Source of the DNA: Zingiber officinale
Taxonomy: Eukaryota; Streptophyta; Magnoliopsida; Zingiberales; Zingiberaceae
Direction of reading: 5' to 3'
Assembly: GCF_018446385.1 (NCBI RefSeq)
Contig: NC_055988.1
Location: 163,630,209 to 163,694,208 of the forward strand
DNA length: 64,000 nucleotides
Both the position numbers and the translations under genes were made by a program. A model generated the notes under the pieces. The model was not told the DNA's origin. It made no database searches and worked only from the letters and a program-made list of their open reading frames with translations. The first letter of the stretch is position 1. Every line of letters begins with the position of its first letter. Below are positions 11,850 through 22,753 of this stretch, one piece after another.

Positions 11850-12200
11850 AATATTAGGTGCAAAAAGAACTTATGTAGTACCAAGAAAATGAATTGGAGT
11901 AACCACCAAAGGTTATTAGGTGCTGTGTTTGGCTGAAATTATCTAATTTCAGTCCATTAAGTTATGCTTAATCAATTTAATGATCCCTAAACCTCTAAAG
12001 CGCTTGGGTAGCATTTAAGGATAAAGGAATGTAGTAGCAACGCAACAGTAGCATATTTAAATTTCTCCCAACAAAATATCTAAACAGAAGTATGATAAAT
12101 CATACTACAAATATATAGATCAAAATTTGAGGACTGCAGGTTTCAATTTCTTATGTTTGATTTTCACCCAAATCAAACTACAGAAACATAGATATTGGCT

Positions 12201-12258
12201 GGAGAAGGGGAGGAAGAATGGTAAAGGGGAGGAAGAATGGTAAAGGGGAGGAAGAAAA
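12201..12258. repeat. 18 bp purine tandem repeat
   Basis: Three consecutive copies of AAGGGGAGGAAGAATGGT-type units, just inside the right MULE end. Confidence 0.8.
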
Positions 12259-12364
12259 GTATACCAAGCTAGACGAAGATGAAGCTGCCAGTGACCGTCA
12301 AGTTCGGGAGGAGACGGAGATGGCTGCCGTCGAGTTCGGGAGATCAAGCTGCCAGCGACCGTCT

Positions 12365-13067
12365 GTTTGAAACATCAATTTACGACTTAATTAAAGTTAT
12401 AATGGTATCTTCATTGGAGGATAACTTGAAACACCAAATGTCGGGCAGAAGGAATGGAGCTGTGGAAATTTTGGAGGACCTGTTGGAGTCAACGAAGGGA
12501 GGGGAAGCCGGAGTTGCTGGACCGACAAAGGGAGGGGAAGCCGGAGCTGCTAGAGTCGATGAAACTAAATGCTGGAGTCGCCGAGATGGCGGAGATGTAA
12601 GGGGTGTCGCGGGCTGCTGGAGTCGCCGAGATGGTGGAGATGTAAGGGGCGTCACGGGATGCTGGAGTCGCCGAGATGGCTGCTGGAGTTGCCGAGATGG
12701 TTTGGGGAGGAAAGGTTTTAGGGCAAAGCACAGTAAAAGCAAGAGGCGTCGCGGGTTTTGGGATTGCAAAGCATAGAGATGGCGTCGACGGCGTCGGCGG
12801 AAGCAGCGGGGTTCGGCGGGAGGGATGCCGTCGAGTTCGGGAGGGGACAAAGATGGCTGTCGTCGAGTTCGATGGCGACAGCGGAAACAGCGGGTGTCGG
12901 CTGGATTTTGGGCTAGGGCACGGAGAAGGAGTTGATTTCGGGAGAAAAGGGTCTTCGGCGAGTGTAGAGAGCACTCCACAGAGCACGTGCAAAATACGTT
13001 TTTTTTTTGTCGTTTTCTGCCTGGGACACGGGGACAGACGCTCCTTTGGAACAGAGGATTCGAACTG
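12365..13067. repeat. Right long terminal inverted repeat of the MULE
   Basis: About 703 bp, reverse complement of the left end without the LTR insertion. It contains the same CTGGAGTCGCCGAGATGG-type tandem units (about 12570-12710). Open frames on both strands (12279-12776, 12380-12992, 12676-13080) are low-complexity mirror images of those in the left repeat and are not supported as genes. As in other Mutator elements the repeat may carry the promoter, which here would drive the minus-strand transposase from 12.3 kb. Confidence 0.88.
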
Positions 13068-13208
13068 CTGCTTTGTATGATTTAGAAAGAAAAAAGAATA
13101 AATAATAATAATAATTTAGATGAAAAGTACAAAATTAATATTTTTATCCTGATTTACAGATGGGACTGGGTATCAAATATCTAGCAAACAAGCTCGCGAT
13201 AGTTGACT

Positions 13209-13484
13209 GATTTTGGATCATCTATCCCCCATTTTTTTAGCGGCGATTCCATGAGTTCATCTTTTCTATGAGATGTGATCATCTGTCCCGAAAATGACAT
13301 GTCACCGTGTCCCCTCGTCGATCAACGGGCAATCACATTTCAAGGATGTAGTACAAATTATGGAAATGTCATAGCCGTCCAATCGACGAAGGGACACGGG
13401 GACACATCATTTTAATCCAGTGGCTTAGAGGTGATGAGTGAGACACGGAGAAAAGGGGAAAAATGGGACAGACTATCCGAACTC
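13209..13484. mobile_element. MITE with MULE-like ends
   Basis: A 276 bp non-coding element flanked by the perfect 9 bp repeat TAGTTGACT (13200-13208 and 13485-13493). The left end reads GATTTTGGATCATCTATCCC; the complement of the right end reads GAGTTCGGATAGTCTGTCCC. This resembles the termini of the neighbouring MULE (CAGTTCGGATCCTCTATCCC). A second, inner pair of inverted arms (CCGTGTCCCCTCGTCGAT and its partner) lies at about 13300-13410. It ends 56 bp beyond the stop codon of the PGG gene. Confidence 0.8.
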
Positions 13485-13539
13485 TAGTTGACTTGCCAAA
13501 CTGAACGGGAAACAATACCGATAGTTCACTTGCCAATGA

Positions 13540-14136
13540 TTAACGGCCGAAAAGGCGGCGGACAAAGTCTTTCAGGGAGCCCGGCGACGCTCGATCGCTG
13601 ACCTCGCACCGTTTGAAACTGATGGCGGCCCACAAGATGAAGAGGACTAACACCCAGAGGAGGATGTCTAAGAGGAGATGAGTCTTGGGCTGCGACGCGA
13701 TGAAGGCGAGGACGAGGCTCGAGTAGGCAACTGCGAAGGGCCACCGGATGAGGCGCGACTCCACGCGGACTCCGGTGAGCAGCGCCAGCGTCATGAGCAT
13801 GGAGTTTCCGAAACCGGCCCAGCTGGCGGCCATGAAAAGCCAGTAGCGGAGGCGGTGCTTGTCGCGGAGGATGGAGTCGCCGGCCTGGTGCCCGTCGCTG
13901 TCGTCCTGGTAATAGCCTCCGGGGAGGTTGGTGCCCATCTGGTAGGTGAGAGCTGTGATGAGCGTGGCGACGACGAGGAGGACGTTGCTGTCGTTTCTCT
14001 CCCAGCCGGCAAAATGTCTCTGTTCTTGTTGCTTTTGTTGTTGTTGCTGCTGCTGCTGCTCGTGTGGCGGCTCTGTCGCCGGTGTGCCGTTGCGGAGTTC
14101 ATTCATCTCTATGTCCACCGCCTGTGGTTTAGACAT
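13540..14136 (-). CDS. PGG-domain membrane protein
   Basis: A 198-residue single-exon protein. After a Gln-rich N-terminus (residues 27-39) comes the PGG domain: VLLVVATLITALTYQMG (51-68), then LPGGYYQDD (71-79), a GDSIL box and hydrophobic segments at about 98-123, 132-150 and 154-174. PGG domains usually sit behind ankyrin repeats (ACD6-like proteins); here there are none, a known plant arrangement. Probable location is a cellular membrane, exact function unknown. The ATG at 14134-14136 is the first in frame and is preceded by a stop-rich leader. Codon use is GC-rich, unlike the AT-rich surroundings, as expected for a real monocot gene. It lies between a MITE and unrelated AT-rich DNA. Confidence 0.85.
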   Translation of the reverse strand: MSKPQAVDIEMNELRNGTPATEPPHEQQQQQQQQKQQEQRHFAGWERNDSNVLLVVATLITALTYQMGTNLPGGYYQDDSDGHQAGDSILRDKHRLRYWLFMAASWAGFGNSMLMTLALLTGVRVESRLIRWPFAVAYSSLVLAFIASQPKTHLLLDILLWVLVLFILWAAISFKRCEVSDRASPGSLKDFVRRLFGR

Positions 14137-14918
14137 TACTCAAAGGCTGAGCAGGATCGGATCAAAATCGATGAATTAGTGGCGGAGGAGGAGTTGCTCA
14201 CTTAAGTAGACTTGGTTGACTTGACTTATCGGAGAATTTCCAAGAAAGAGGAAGGCGATTTCGGAGAAGAAGAAGGTTGGCAAATTCCGCAAGAAAACAT
14301 CCGCGTCAACTGCTACTTTCGCTAGGCTCATCCTGGCGTCCTGTCCAACTATGTGAACCGTCAAGTCAAGTGGCTAGGAAACGGGAACTAATCTCTTTTC
14401 TCTGTACGTATCTCCCTCTAATTAATTAATTAATTAATTAATTGGGCACCCATAAGAAAAAATTATACTGGTCAAGAATGAGATCTGAGTCCATAAATAT
14501 TGTACTATATAACAACGAATCTTCTAAATATGCAGTAGTTAAGGATCAAATTATAGATCTCTCAATGATAATTTAATGTCCTAGTTCAAATAATTTAGAT
14601 CTTTTAAATAGCTATTAACTCCTAAAAAATTTTATAGATATATAAATGACTTAGTATTAGCTGGAGAGGAAGGGTGTTAGAGTATAAATTGTTCCAAAGG
14701 TAATTGTAGACTAGACCATATTATATTAAGTTCGGACTAGTCACTCTCCGGTCGAACCCACATCCTGATGCTCATACCTCAGACCTCAGCTTGGTCATCC
14801 AATTCGCTCCAAGATCCAAGCATGGTTCAGTAGTCAAAGCAACTTTGTCACTTTCGTGTACCCATCGGATGGCTGCCCTTTCAGGGGTACATTGAGATGG
14901 TTATTTCGCCTTAAAATT
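14137..14918. other. Upstream region of the PGG gene
   Basis: Presumed promoter and leader of the minus-strand PGG gene. It contains an (ATTA)n microsatellite at about 14420-14443. No TATA box could be placed with confidence and no other coding region is seen. Confidence 0.4.
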
Positions 14919-15343
14919 AAGGGTGCAAATAAATCAAGCTCAGATCAACTCGGACTCAAGAAAAATAAAAACTTAGCTTGAGCTCGAGCGAGTTTGTGAA
15001 TTTGAGCTCGAGCTCAGCCATTGAAACATTGAATTAGAATGAAAAAAATAAGACGGTGTAAAACTGGGATTTAGACCTTCAACCACCAACAAATCCAATA
15101 AAATCCTCTAATCACAAATACCTTCTCAACTTATTATTTAATTTTAAAATAGTAATTATTTTAAACATTAGAATATTGAATTAACATGACTCAAACAGGT
15201 TCAAGAGCCATTATTAAATGGACTCAAGATTGGCTCGAATATTAAACGAGTTGGCTTGAGCTCGGTCAACTTCGAACTCGAATCAAGCTTTGACCGAGCC
15301 ACTCGCAAACGACTCACAAATAACTTGACTCATTTACACCCTT
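14919..15343. mobile_element. Small inverted-repeat element (MITE), 425 bp
   Basis: Left end AAGGGTGCAAATAAATCAAG and complement of right end AAGGGTGTAAATGAGTCAAG form a 20 bp imperfect inverted repeat. The interior is rich in GAGCTCGAGC-type palindromes (GAGCTCGAGCGAG near 14975; CTCGAGCTCAGCC near 15010) and their inverted partners near 15235-15300. No coding capacity. The target duplication could not be decided, so the superfamily is left open. Confidence 0.65.
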
Positions 15344-16868
15344 ATCGGGAAGGAGCCCATTCAATACACATAGACTAATTAGACCGTTAGTCTAATTTAA
15401 TTTTAATAATCGAGTTCGAAAAAAAAAAAATCTCACATCTAAAATTATAATATTATATAGAGACAACTGATCATTTCAAGGTTAAAATTTCTTTTTTTTT
15501 AAATAACACTGTAAAAAAATCTAAAATATCTCAAATTAACTTTTAAACAGTCTAATATTTATTTATTTTGATAATTCATTATTTGAAAAATCCTAATAAT
15601 CTTATAATCATATTCATAAGTATAGTTTTGTTACTCTATTCATTAATCTATGGACAACTAATATTATTTTTTTTAAAAAAAATTATAATTTATGACTTAG
15701 GATTTAGAGTTTAGGATCTAATTGTGTTTAAGTTAAAGGATGTGTTTTTTTTTTTAAAAAAAATGAACACTAGATGTCCATGGATTATCTATATATAGCA
15801 GGGTAACAAAAACATATTTGATAAGTCTTACACTATTGGATGAGATCAAGTTTGATTTAATTATTCCCCTTCATTAGGAACTTTACTATGCAAGAGATCA
15901 AAACCTTGTAACACTTGGGAGCAAACAAGATGAAATCTATACAAAATGATAACACATCTTATCTATAGTGTTTAAGTATTTCAAACAAAGTCAATGGTTA
16001 AGGAAAACTTGAACTCCCTCTTTAGCAGCATTGTCTCACTTAGGTATTTACAACAATTGATAATTGTCCTATAAGAAGTAAAAACAAAAGAGAAAAAAAC
16101 GCAAGTTTGTGATGAATTGAAATGAATAATATAATATAATTTATCAATGTGTATCTAAAAGTGACTGATATTTGTGTTTATCAAAGGATGCATTCATTTT
16201 CCAAAATACATTTCGATTTGAGTGTTACATAAAGAACAAAAGACCGACAATAGAATAGAGATATCAAAAAGGTAGAAGATCACGATACGAGTCATAATTT
16301 TCATAGGCGGACATGGATAATCTAGTAAATGATGACGTGAAACATGATGGTGTCCTCCTCCACGCGCTAGGGCCTCTCCTCTCTATTTTGATCTTTGAGT
16401 CACAGTTGTGTTAGTCGTCCGATGAGCCCCAGAGTCTATCAAGCCAACACACATCAGCGGGCACTAGTTAGGCCGGTGTGAGGCCCTCCCATAGTCAAGT
16501 AGTACTAAGATGCAGAGAAAGAAGTTCACGGGTGCATATAAGAAGAGCAAACACTCAAAGTTGTTAACTAGTTGTCCCCTAAGTGGATTTATGGTATGCT
16601 AAGAAAAGACACAAAGGAGTCATTATTTATAATGCTAATGTGTTTTTCATAGAGATTTACCCTTTTGGCCTTTTCCCTCGTCCTTACCTTTTGCAAAAGT
16701 TTGACAAAAGAATTGTATAAAATGACTCAATTGACTCAATTTACTTATCAAATGTAACTTACGCTCGATATGTGGTTTTTTTTTGTAACTATTGATGCAT
16801 ATGTTTGCATTTCCTGTAGTATACAAATAAAATATTCGAGCTTTGTAAAAATCGATTAAATAAGAATT
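15344..16868. other. AT-rich gene-free DNA
   Basis: No gene or clear element. 16320-16540 is a GC-richer patch with CCTCCTCCACGCGC-type sequence that may be a piece of an LTR, but no ends could be found. Confidence 0.4.
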
Positions 16869-17015
16869 ATGATATTCATCTAAAAAATTCATCTAGAAAA
16901 TTATTAAGGATAGACACATAAATGATGGGACCTATCATTTCACTTTTTATGGATCTCATCATTCATATGTCTATCCTTAATAATTTTCTAGATAAATTTT
17001 TTAGATGAATATCAT
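16869..17015. mobile_element. Fold-back MITE, 147 bp, copy 1
   Basis: Nearly the whole element is one inverted repeat: arms of about 60 bp beginning ATGATATTCATCTAAAAAA pair with the right arm ending ATATCAT. The inner part of the arms reads AAGGATAGACACATAAATGA. It shares this inner word and the ATGATAT end with a second element at 17868-18004, so the two form a family. Confidence 0.75.
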
Positions 17016-17554
17016 TTTTCATCAAACTAAATTAAATTATTTAAAGATCAACTCTATTTTGTTAGACAATTATTCAATAGTGAAAAGTATGACACAAAAG
17101 TCAAAATAAATTATACTTATTAACCAATTTATCTGGATATAATTAACAAACTTATATACAAACTAAATATGACAACCAGTGGTCCTAGTAATTGATTGTA
17201 TAGATCGAATCATTTGTAAATATTATTTCTAGTTAATGATGGTATTGAGATAATGCATTTTTTAACTAAGCTCGATGACCTACCTATATGATATTGCTTA
17301 AGTCAATTTAATCACATAATTTTTATGAAACAAAGTTAAACTATGCCTACATATTTTGCTTAAAAATTTTAATAGCATATAACTGTTCCTACTTGAGATC
17401 GCTGATGAAAAAGTCATTAGACAACTGTCTACTATGTTGATGAAGTCATTGAATGCCAAGGGAGAGTTGGGCCACTGAGAATGACTGCGAAGCTCAAGAG
17501 AAAGAGAGTTAGAATGGAGGTCAAGAGTGGCCTAGCTCAATCACTCCTACGAAC
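17016..17554. other. Gene-free AT-rich DNA
   Basis: No coding or repeat structure recognised between the fold-back MITE and the hAT element. Confidence 0.4.
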
Positions 17555-17867
17555 TAGGTGCGGATCCACAGAGGGCGGAGTCGACGGTCGTCCCCCCCTT
17601 GCCGGCGGAATCAAAAAAAAATTGGAGGGATTGAATTACAAGCCGTCGAAGAAACTCTTCTTCTTCGGTAGCTGGGCTGTAATAGAAAAAAACGACGGTT
17701 TGTTTTTTTTTTTTAATTTTGAACCAAATTTATAGATATGGATTTTAAGTTGACGAGAAATTTAAGAGATGGTTTTAAAAACCCTAAAATCTAATTAGAT
17801 TTTTTTTTTACTTTCCTTTTTCTCTCTCCTCCTTTGCGCTTTCCACCGTGCTCATAAAGAAAGAAAA

Positions 17868-18004
17868 ATGATATGCTCAAGGAAAAAAACTCAAGGATTG
17901 ACACATAAAGTGATGGGGCCTACAAAAAGTGAAATGGTGGGTCATGACTTTATGTGTCTATCCTTGAGCTTTTTCTTGAGTTTTTTTTTCCTTGAGCATA
18001 TCAT
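17868..18004. mobile_element. Fold-back MITE, 137 bp, copy 2
   Basis: Arms starting ATGATATGCTCAAGG and ending CCTTGAGCATATCAT are near-perfect inverted repeats. The inner core (ACACATAAAGTGATGGG) matches copy 1 at 16869-17015. Inserted in the 5' non-coding part of the hAT element. Confidence 0.75.
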
Positions 18005-18731
18005 TGCTCCAAAGAAAAAGCCTCAACCCTTTTTATTCTTCTGCCGACGCCGACGAAAGGTGAAGCCACCTTTCTGTCATTGGTCCGCCACCCACCTCCT
18101 GCCGACCAGTTGTTCTTGTTGGCCAGCAAGATTTCTGGCTAAACCACGCCACCCGGACTCGAAGCAAGGGAGTTGGCAGACAGAAACTGTCCGCTGCCAC
18201 CCAACAGGCTATTCTGCCATCACCGCTTCCTAACTGCTGCTGGTTCAGTGGTCCTAGAGGCCTGGCCAGAGCTCCACTGACGGCCACACGCGTTGTCGCA
18301 GCTTCAAGTAAGTGGATTTTATTATTATTATTTTTTAATTTTTCGATTGTTTTTAAATTAAGTGTATGATTTATTAATAATTATTGACTTATTGTATATA
18401 AATTAATAATTGAAAATTTTGATTGTTTAAATGTTTAGTTGCTTTAGTATATTTGATTGTTGGATAATTGAAATTTTAGTTTTTCTATATTTAATTGTTG
18501 GATAATTTTTAATTTAGTTTTTGTATAAACTCTAAAAAAAATTTTTATTAGTTGTTAGTTAATTGTGATTTGTGAATATTGATAATTTATGCTAAATTAA
18601 TTTTGTTTTTTAAAAAGAATTGTGTTGATGATAATGCTAAATAATTTAATTGTCCTATTGTTAAATTGTGCATATTAAGTTTAGTAAAATAATACTAATA
18701 ATTTTTTCTCATATATTATAATTTATAGAAA

Positions 18732-21281
18732 ATGTTGAAATATTTTGCAAAGAGATCTAGAAGTTCAATTGAATCGTCTAGTGTTTTTGATGGAGGGTCT
18801 ACTCCTTCACCACAAACACCACCACCTCCTCCTCCTTCGTAAATTTTATTTGAAAATATTAGAAATCTGAATAGTGAAATAGAAATTGTTGTTGATATTG
18901 GTTTATGAAAACTGATTGAAAAGTATGATGTTGATGTTAGAGATCGTATTCGAAAAGAATATTGCTATGTGTCCTTGTCAACCTTGAGGCCATAATTTTC
19001 CAAGAAAAAAAAATGGGTAAAGACAATAAATGTTTCAGAGAGGTTTAGTTTAAAGATCATGATTAGTTGGAGTATAGTTTTTCACAAGATGCAATATTTT
19101 ATTTCTTGTGTTATCTTTTTAGACCTAGTAATATAGAGTTTGGAGGAGATGATGTGTTTATGAGATTTGGTTTCGTAAATTGGAAAAAAGCGATTGAAAA
19201 ATTCAATGAGCATGTAGGTGAAGTTGGTAGTGCTCACAATGAGGCAAGAATCCAGCTTGAGGGTTTCAAAAATCAAAGACAAAGTGTGAAGTATTTATTT
19301 TCATTGGGGAAACATGAGATTGAAGTTGCTTATCGCAATCGCTTGACTGCCATTTTAAAATTAATTCAATTTTTGTTGCTACAAGGATTGCCTTTTCGGG
19401 GACACGATGAGTCTTCGGCATCATCCAATAGAGGTAATTTCTTAGAATTACTCGAATTGTATAGCTCAGAGTGTCCAGAAGTTGCAGCAATTGTTGGAAT
19501 GAATGCACTTGGAAATAATCAAATGATTGCCCCAAAAATTCAAAAGCAGTAAGTGAATGCTTTTGCAGTTGAGACCACAAATGTTATTCTAACTGATCTT
19601 GGAGATAAGTGGTTCACTTTACTACTTGATGAGACTCGTGATTGCTCAGTGAAAGAGCAAATGACAGTTGTTATTAAATATGTGAACAAACATGGAGAAA
19701 TATTTGAATGATTTATGGTTGTAGTTTATGTTGCAACAACTACAACTGCTTGTTTGAAGGAGGCAATTGACTCTTTATTTGCTAAGTATGGTTTGTCAAT
19801 GACGAGATTGAGAGGTCAAGGATACGATGGTGCTTCAAATATGTCTAGAGAATTTAATGACTTAAAGTCACTGATAATGAAAGAAAATCCGTATACAAGA
19901 TATGTTCATTGTTTTGCTCATCAACTCCAACTAGTGGTTATAGCTATTGCTCAAGCAAATCAATATGTTTATGATTTCATATGGATTGTTGGTTCGATTG
20001 TGAACACATCTGCATCATCTTGCAAAAGGGCCGACAAACTTCGACAACTTGAACATGACAAAAAAGTTGAACTTCTTGAAAGATGAGAGATTAGTTATGG
20101 TCGAGGACTAAATCAAGAAACTAGTCTAGCTAGACCTGGAGATACACGATGAGGGTCTCATCATTTAACTTTATATCGTATTGAACAAATGTAGCCATCT
20201 GTTATAGAGGTTCTTCAAAATTTGATTGATGATGGTGATCGTTCTTCTAAGGGTTTAAGTAGAACTTTGGTTGAAAGAATGGAAGTATGAATTTATGTTT
20301 ATTCTATTATTGATGAAACGTATATTGACAATCACAAATTATTTGTCAACAATTCCATAAGAGAAAGATCAAAATATTGTGAATATGATGCGTTTGATCA
20401 ATAATGTGAAAGGCAAATTACAAAAGTTGAGAGATTTTGGATGAGATGTTTTACTTGAGGATGTAAAGAAGTTTTGTAACACTCATTCCATTGAAATAAT
20501 TAATATGGCAGATACCATCAACAGTCGTAGTCGTATGAAGAGATATGGAAAAAATATTAATTTTTATCACTACTACCCTATTAAAATCTTTTGTAGGATA
20601 ACTTCATAATTCTTTTTTTTATTTACAGTCAATTAAATTCTTTTAAATAGTAGCATATTTATTAATGTTTACTTATGTTGTTTGGCTTCTAAATTGCAGG
20701 TTATTGATATTATTCTACAGGAGATGGATATTCGTTTCTCTGAAACTACTACAGAGGAGATGGATAGTCGTTTCTCTGAAACAACTATAGATTTATTGAT
20801 TTGTATGTCATGCCTTGACCCTAGGAACTCATTCTCTAGATTTGATGTACAAAAATTAGTGAGTCTAGCTCATTTTTATGAGGATAATTTTTCTTGGAAT
20901 GAGTGTATATTGGTTGAACAAGAGCTTGAAACATATATTGATGACGTCAGATCAGATAAACGGTTTGAAGGCATTTTATATTTGGGAGCTCTTGTAAAGA
21001 AAATGATTGAAACAATGAAAAATCTTGTGTTTCCTTTGGTTTATCAGATGATTGAGCTAATCTTACTTCTTCCAGTTGCTACAACAATCGTTGAAAGGGT
21101 GTTTTCGACAATGAATATTATCAAAACAGATTTACGAAACAGGATTAGAGATTAATGGATGAATGATAATTTGATAGTCAATATCGAGAAAAATATTTTT
21201 AAAACTATCAACAATGAGCTAATTTTATAACGTTTTCAGAAAATGTTGTCTCGAAAAATACAATTGTCACTTATTCGTTAG
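18732..21281 (+). pseudogene. hAT transposase, TTF-type/DUF4371 family, many stops
   Basis: Reading starts MLKYFAKRSRSS with a Pro-rich stretch, as in TTF-type zinc-finger hAT proteins. VRDRIRKEYC is the degraded TTF region; the DUF4371 core spans about 19070-20090 and includes FGFVNWKKAIEKF, LLLQGLPFRGHDE, the first Asp in LLDET, RGQGYDGASNMS and YVHCFAHQLQL. After an intron ending near 20698 (TTGCAG) comes VIDIILQEMDIRF and the C-terminal hAT dimerisation motif LPVATTIVERVFSTMNIIKT. At least eight in-frame stops, beginning about 18841, show long inactivity. A 36 bp in-frame duplication (EEMD-RFSETT) lies at about 20721-20793. Expected intact length is about 700-800 residues. Confidence 0.88.
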
Positions 21282-21453
21282 TAGTTTGCTTTAATATTAT
21301 TGTACGAATTTCTTCATAATATTGTACCTTGTTCTCCTATATATAAAATTATTTAATTTTTTTTAAATTACATATAATTAATTAACTGTTCAAAAAAAAA
21401 AAGGTCATATTCGTTATCGTCCTTCCATACTTGAATTCCTAGATTCACCACTA

Positions 21454-22140
21454 ACAAGAACAACCTATATGTGGGAGAAGAAAATCCTCTCTTTACCACA
21501 TTCACCTAACCTTGTATAGTCGAAGGAAAATAGGGTTTGCGAGGGCTGCCACACAAGCCATGGAGTAGGCTGGATCAACGGAAGAGGGTCTGCTGCAAGG
21601 GGCACAAATAGCGTGATTCGGTTGTCAGTTGGATGCCACCTTCAGTGCAAGCTACCCCATCAAGGATGGTTTTAGAACGCAAGGTACAACTGCCACAGTT
21701 GTCGAGTGTTCAGAAGAGAACAACTCGGCCTAGACACTTCTACCCGGGTGGGTTCCTTTGGGTGAACACTAGATTGAGAGAGTTTATCTGGACGGAGCAT
21801 GAGAGAATGTTCCCGCTTAGGATGTCTACAAGTTAATTGACTTGGATGAGTTGACTAATCCAAAAGTGTTCCTTGGACATATCAAATGAGCTAAAAATTT
21901 AATGCATTTAGAGTTGAAGATCAAATAAGATTCTTATTTTTAGAATATTTAATTTTATTAGAATAAAAAAAGTACGTTAAATGAAATTATATGCCGTTAT
22001 AATAATTAATAAAACATCCCTAATTCCTCAATTTACAACCTCCCTAACAAAGTAACTCCCATCGACGCCCTATCGCCCAATCGAACGATCCGCAACCGCC
22101 CAAACCCTACCTTTCCATTAACTGATAGAAAAGGCCGTTT
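21454..22140. other. Intergenic DNA upstream of MYB3R
   Basis: 21480-21840 is moderately GC-rich with short open frames (for example 21633-21836) that match nothing I recognise; it could be a fragment of a repeat. From about 22020 the sequence becomes the GC-rich 5' region of the MYB3R gene. Confidence 0.4.
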
Positions 22141-22166
22141 AAGGTTCAAACTCTCTCCTGCTGTTG

Positions 22167-22311
22167 CAACGGTAACGACGCCGCCCGTCAACAACCGTTG
22201 CCGCATCTGCCCCCTCTCCAACGCGCACCGCTAACGCTTCCGTCACGTCGCCGTCACGCCGCCTTCCTTTACCCGTCCGATATCGAGCAGTTCTTCCTTT
22301 TGCTTCAACGG
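22167..22311 (+). promoter_or_regulatory. AACGG-core (MSA-like) motifs in MYB3R 5' region
   Basis: Three AACGG cores, the invariant part of the mitosis-specific activator element bound by MYB3R proteins, lie at 22167-22171 (GCAACGGTAA), 22194-22198 (reverse strand, GGCAACGGTTG) and 22307-22311 (TCAACGGGC). They are 440-590 bp upstream of the ATG, probably near or in the 5' leader. None is a full match to the 11 bp consensus, so self-regulation is a suggestion only. Confidence 0.4.
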
Positions 22312-22753
22312 GCGAAGGCGAAAAGGTTTCCTTTTGAACTCTCCGGCGGAACGCGAGCGTCCCGCGAGAGCGTTGCTTCGATTCGTGGGTATCCAGTCCG
22401 ATCTCCGGCTTCCGACCTTCGTTCACGCAAGGTACTCGATATCTGAAGCCCTCTGGATCGTTTCGTGGTTCTGCTAGAGAGATCTCTAAGTTTTTTTGGT
22501 CCTCGATTTGTTTTAGAATTTAGATCTCGCTTCTGGATCCCTTCTGAACCTGTTGGGATCGATCCTTTTCTGGAGATTTGCCTTCCGTTCTGGTTTGCTT
22601 CTGTTGTTTTTTTCCTCTTGCTGTTTGAGCCTCGTGCAGTAGCTTTTGGCTCCGGTTCCAACCATAGTGGCGTTTACGTTCGCCCGTTGGAGTTGGGTTT
22701 GATGTGGTGATTTGATCTGGTGTTGTAGGGTTTAGAATCTGGTTGCTGCTTGC

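Larger units (their letters stand above)
4196..13067 (-). mobile_element. Mutator-like DNA transposon (FAR1-type MULE), two genes
   Basis: The element is bounded by the perfect 9 bp target duplication CTGCTTTGT at 4187-4195 and 13068-13076; 9 bp is the length Mutator-like elements make. Its ends are inverted repeats of about 700 bp: 4196 starts CAGTTCGGATCCTCT, and the complement of 13067 starts CAGTTCGAATCCTCT. Inside are a FAR1/MULE transposase gene on the minus strand (9209-11849) and a GRF-type zinc finger ORF with a hydrophobic tail on the plus strand (7121-7488). A 1.6 kb solo LTR sits in the left inverted repeat, so the original element was about 7.26 kb. The transposase has two nonsense codons and the GRF ORF a frameshift, so this copy cannot make full proteins. 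Confidence 0.9.
17555..21453 (+). mobile_element. hAT DNA transposon, decayed
   Basis: A pseudogenised DUF4371/TTF-type hAT transposase lies inside. The candidate ends are TAGGTGCGGATCCA at the left and, complemented, TAGTGGTGAATCTAGG at the right, both degraded forms of the CAGTGGCGGATCCAGG-like terminus of this group. The flanking 8-mers CTACGAAC and ACAAGAAC agree at 5 of 8 positions, compatible with an old 8 bp target duplication. A fold-back MITE (17868-18004) is nested in its 5' part. Ends are inferred, the transposase is firm. Confidence 0.7.

Noticed and set aside
21633-21836. 67-residue frame upstream of MYB3R as a gene
   Set aside because: No domain, starts and stops within repeat-like sequence, no splice or promoter support.
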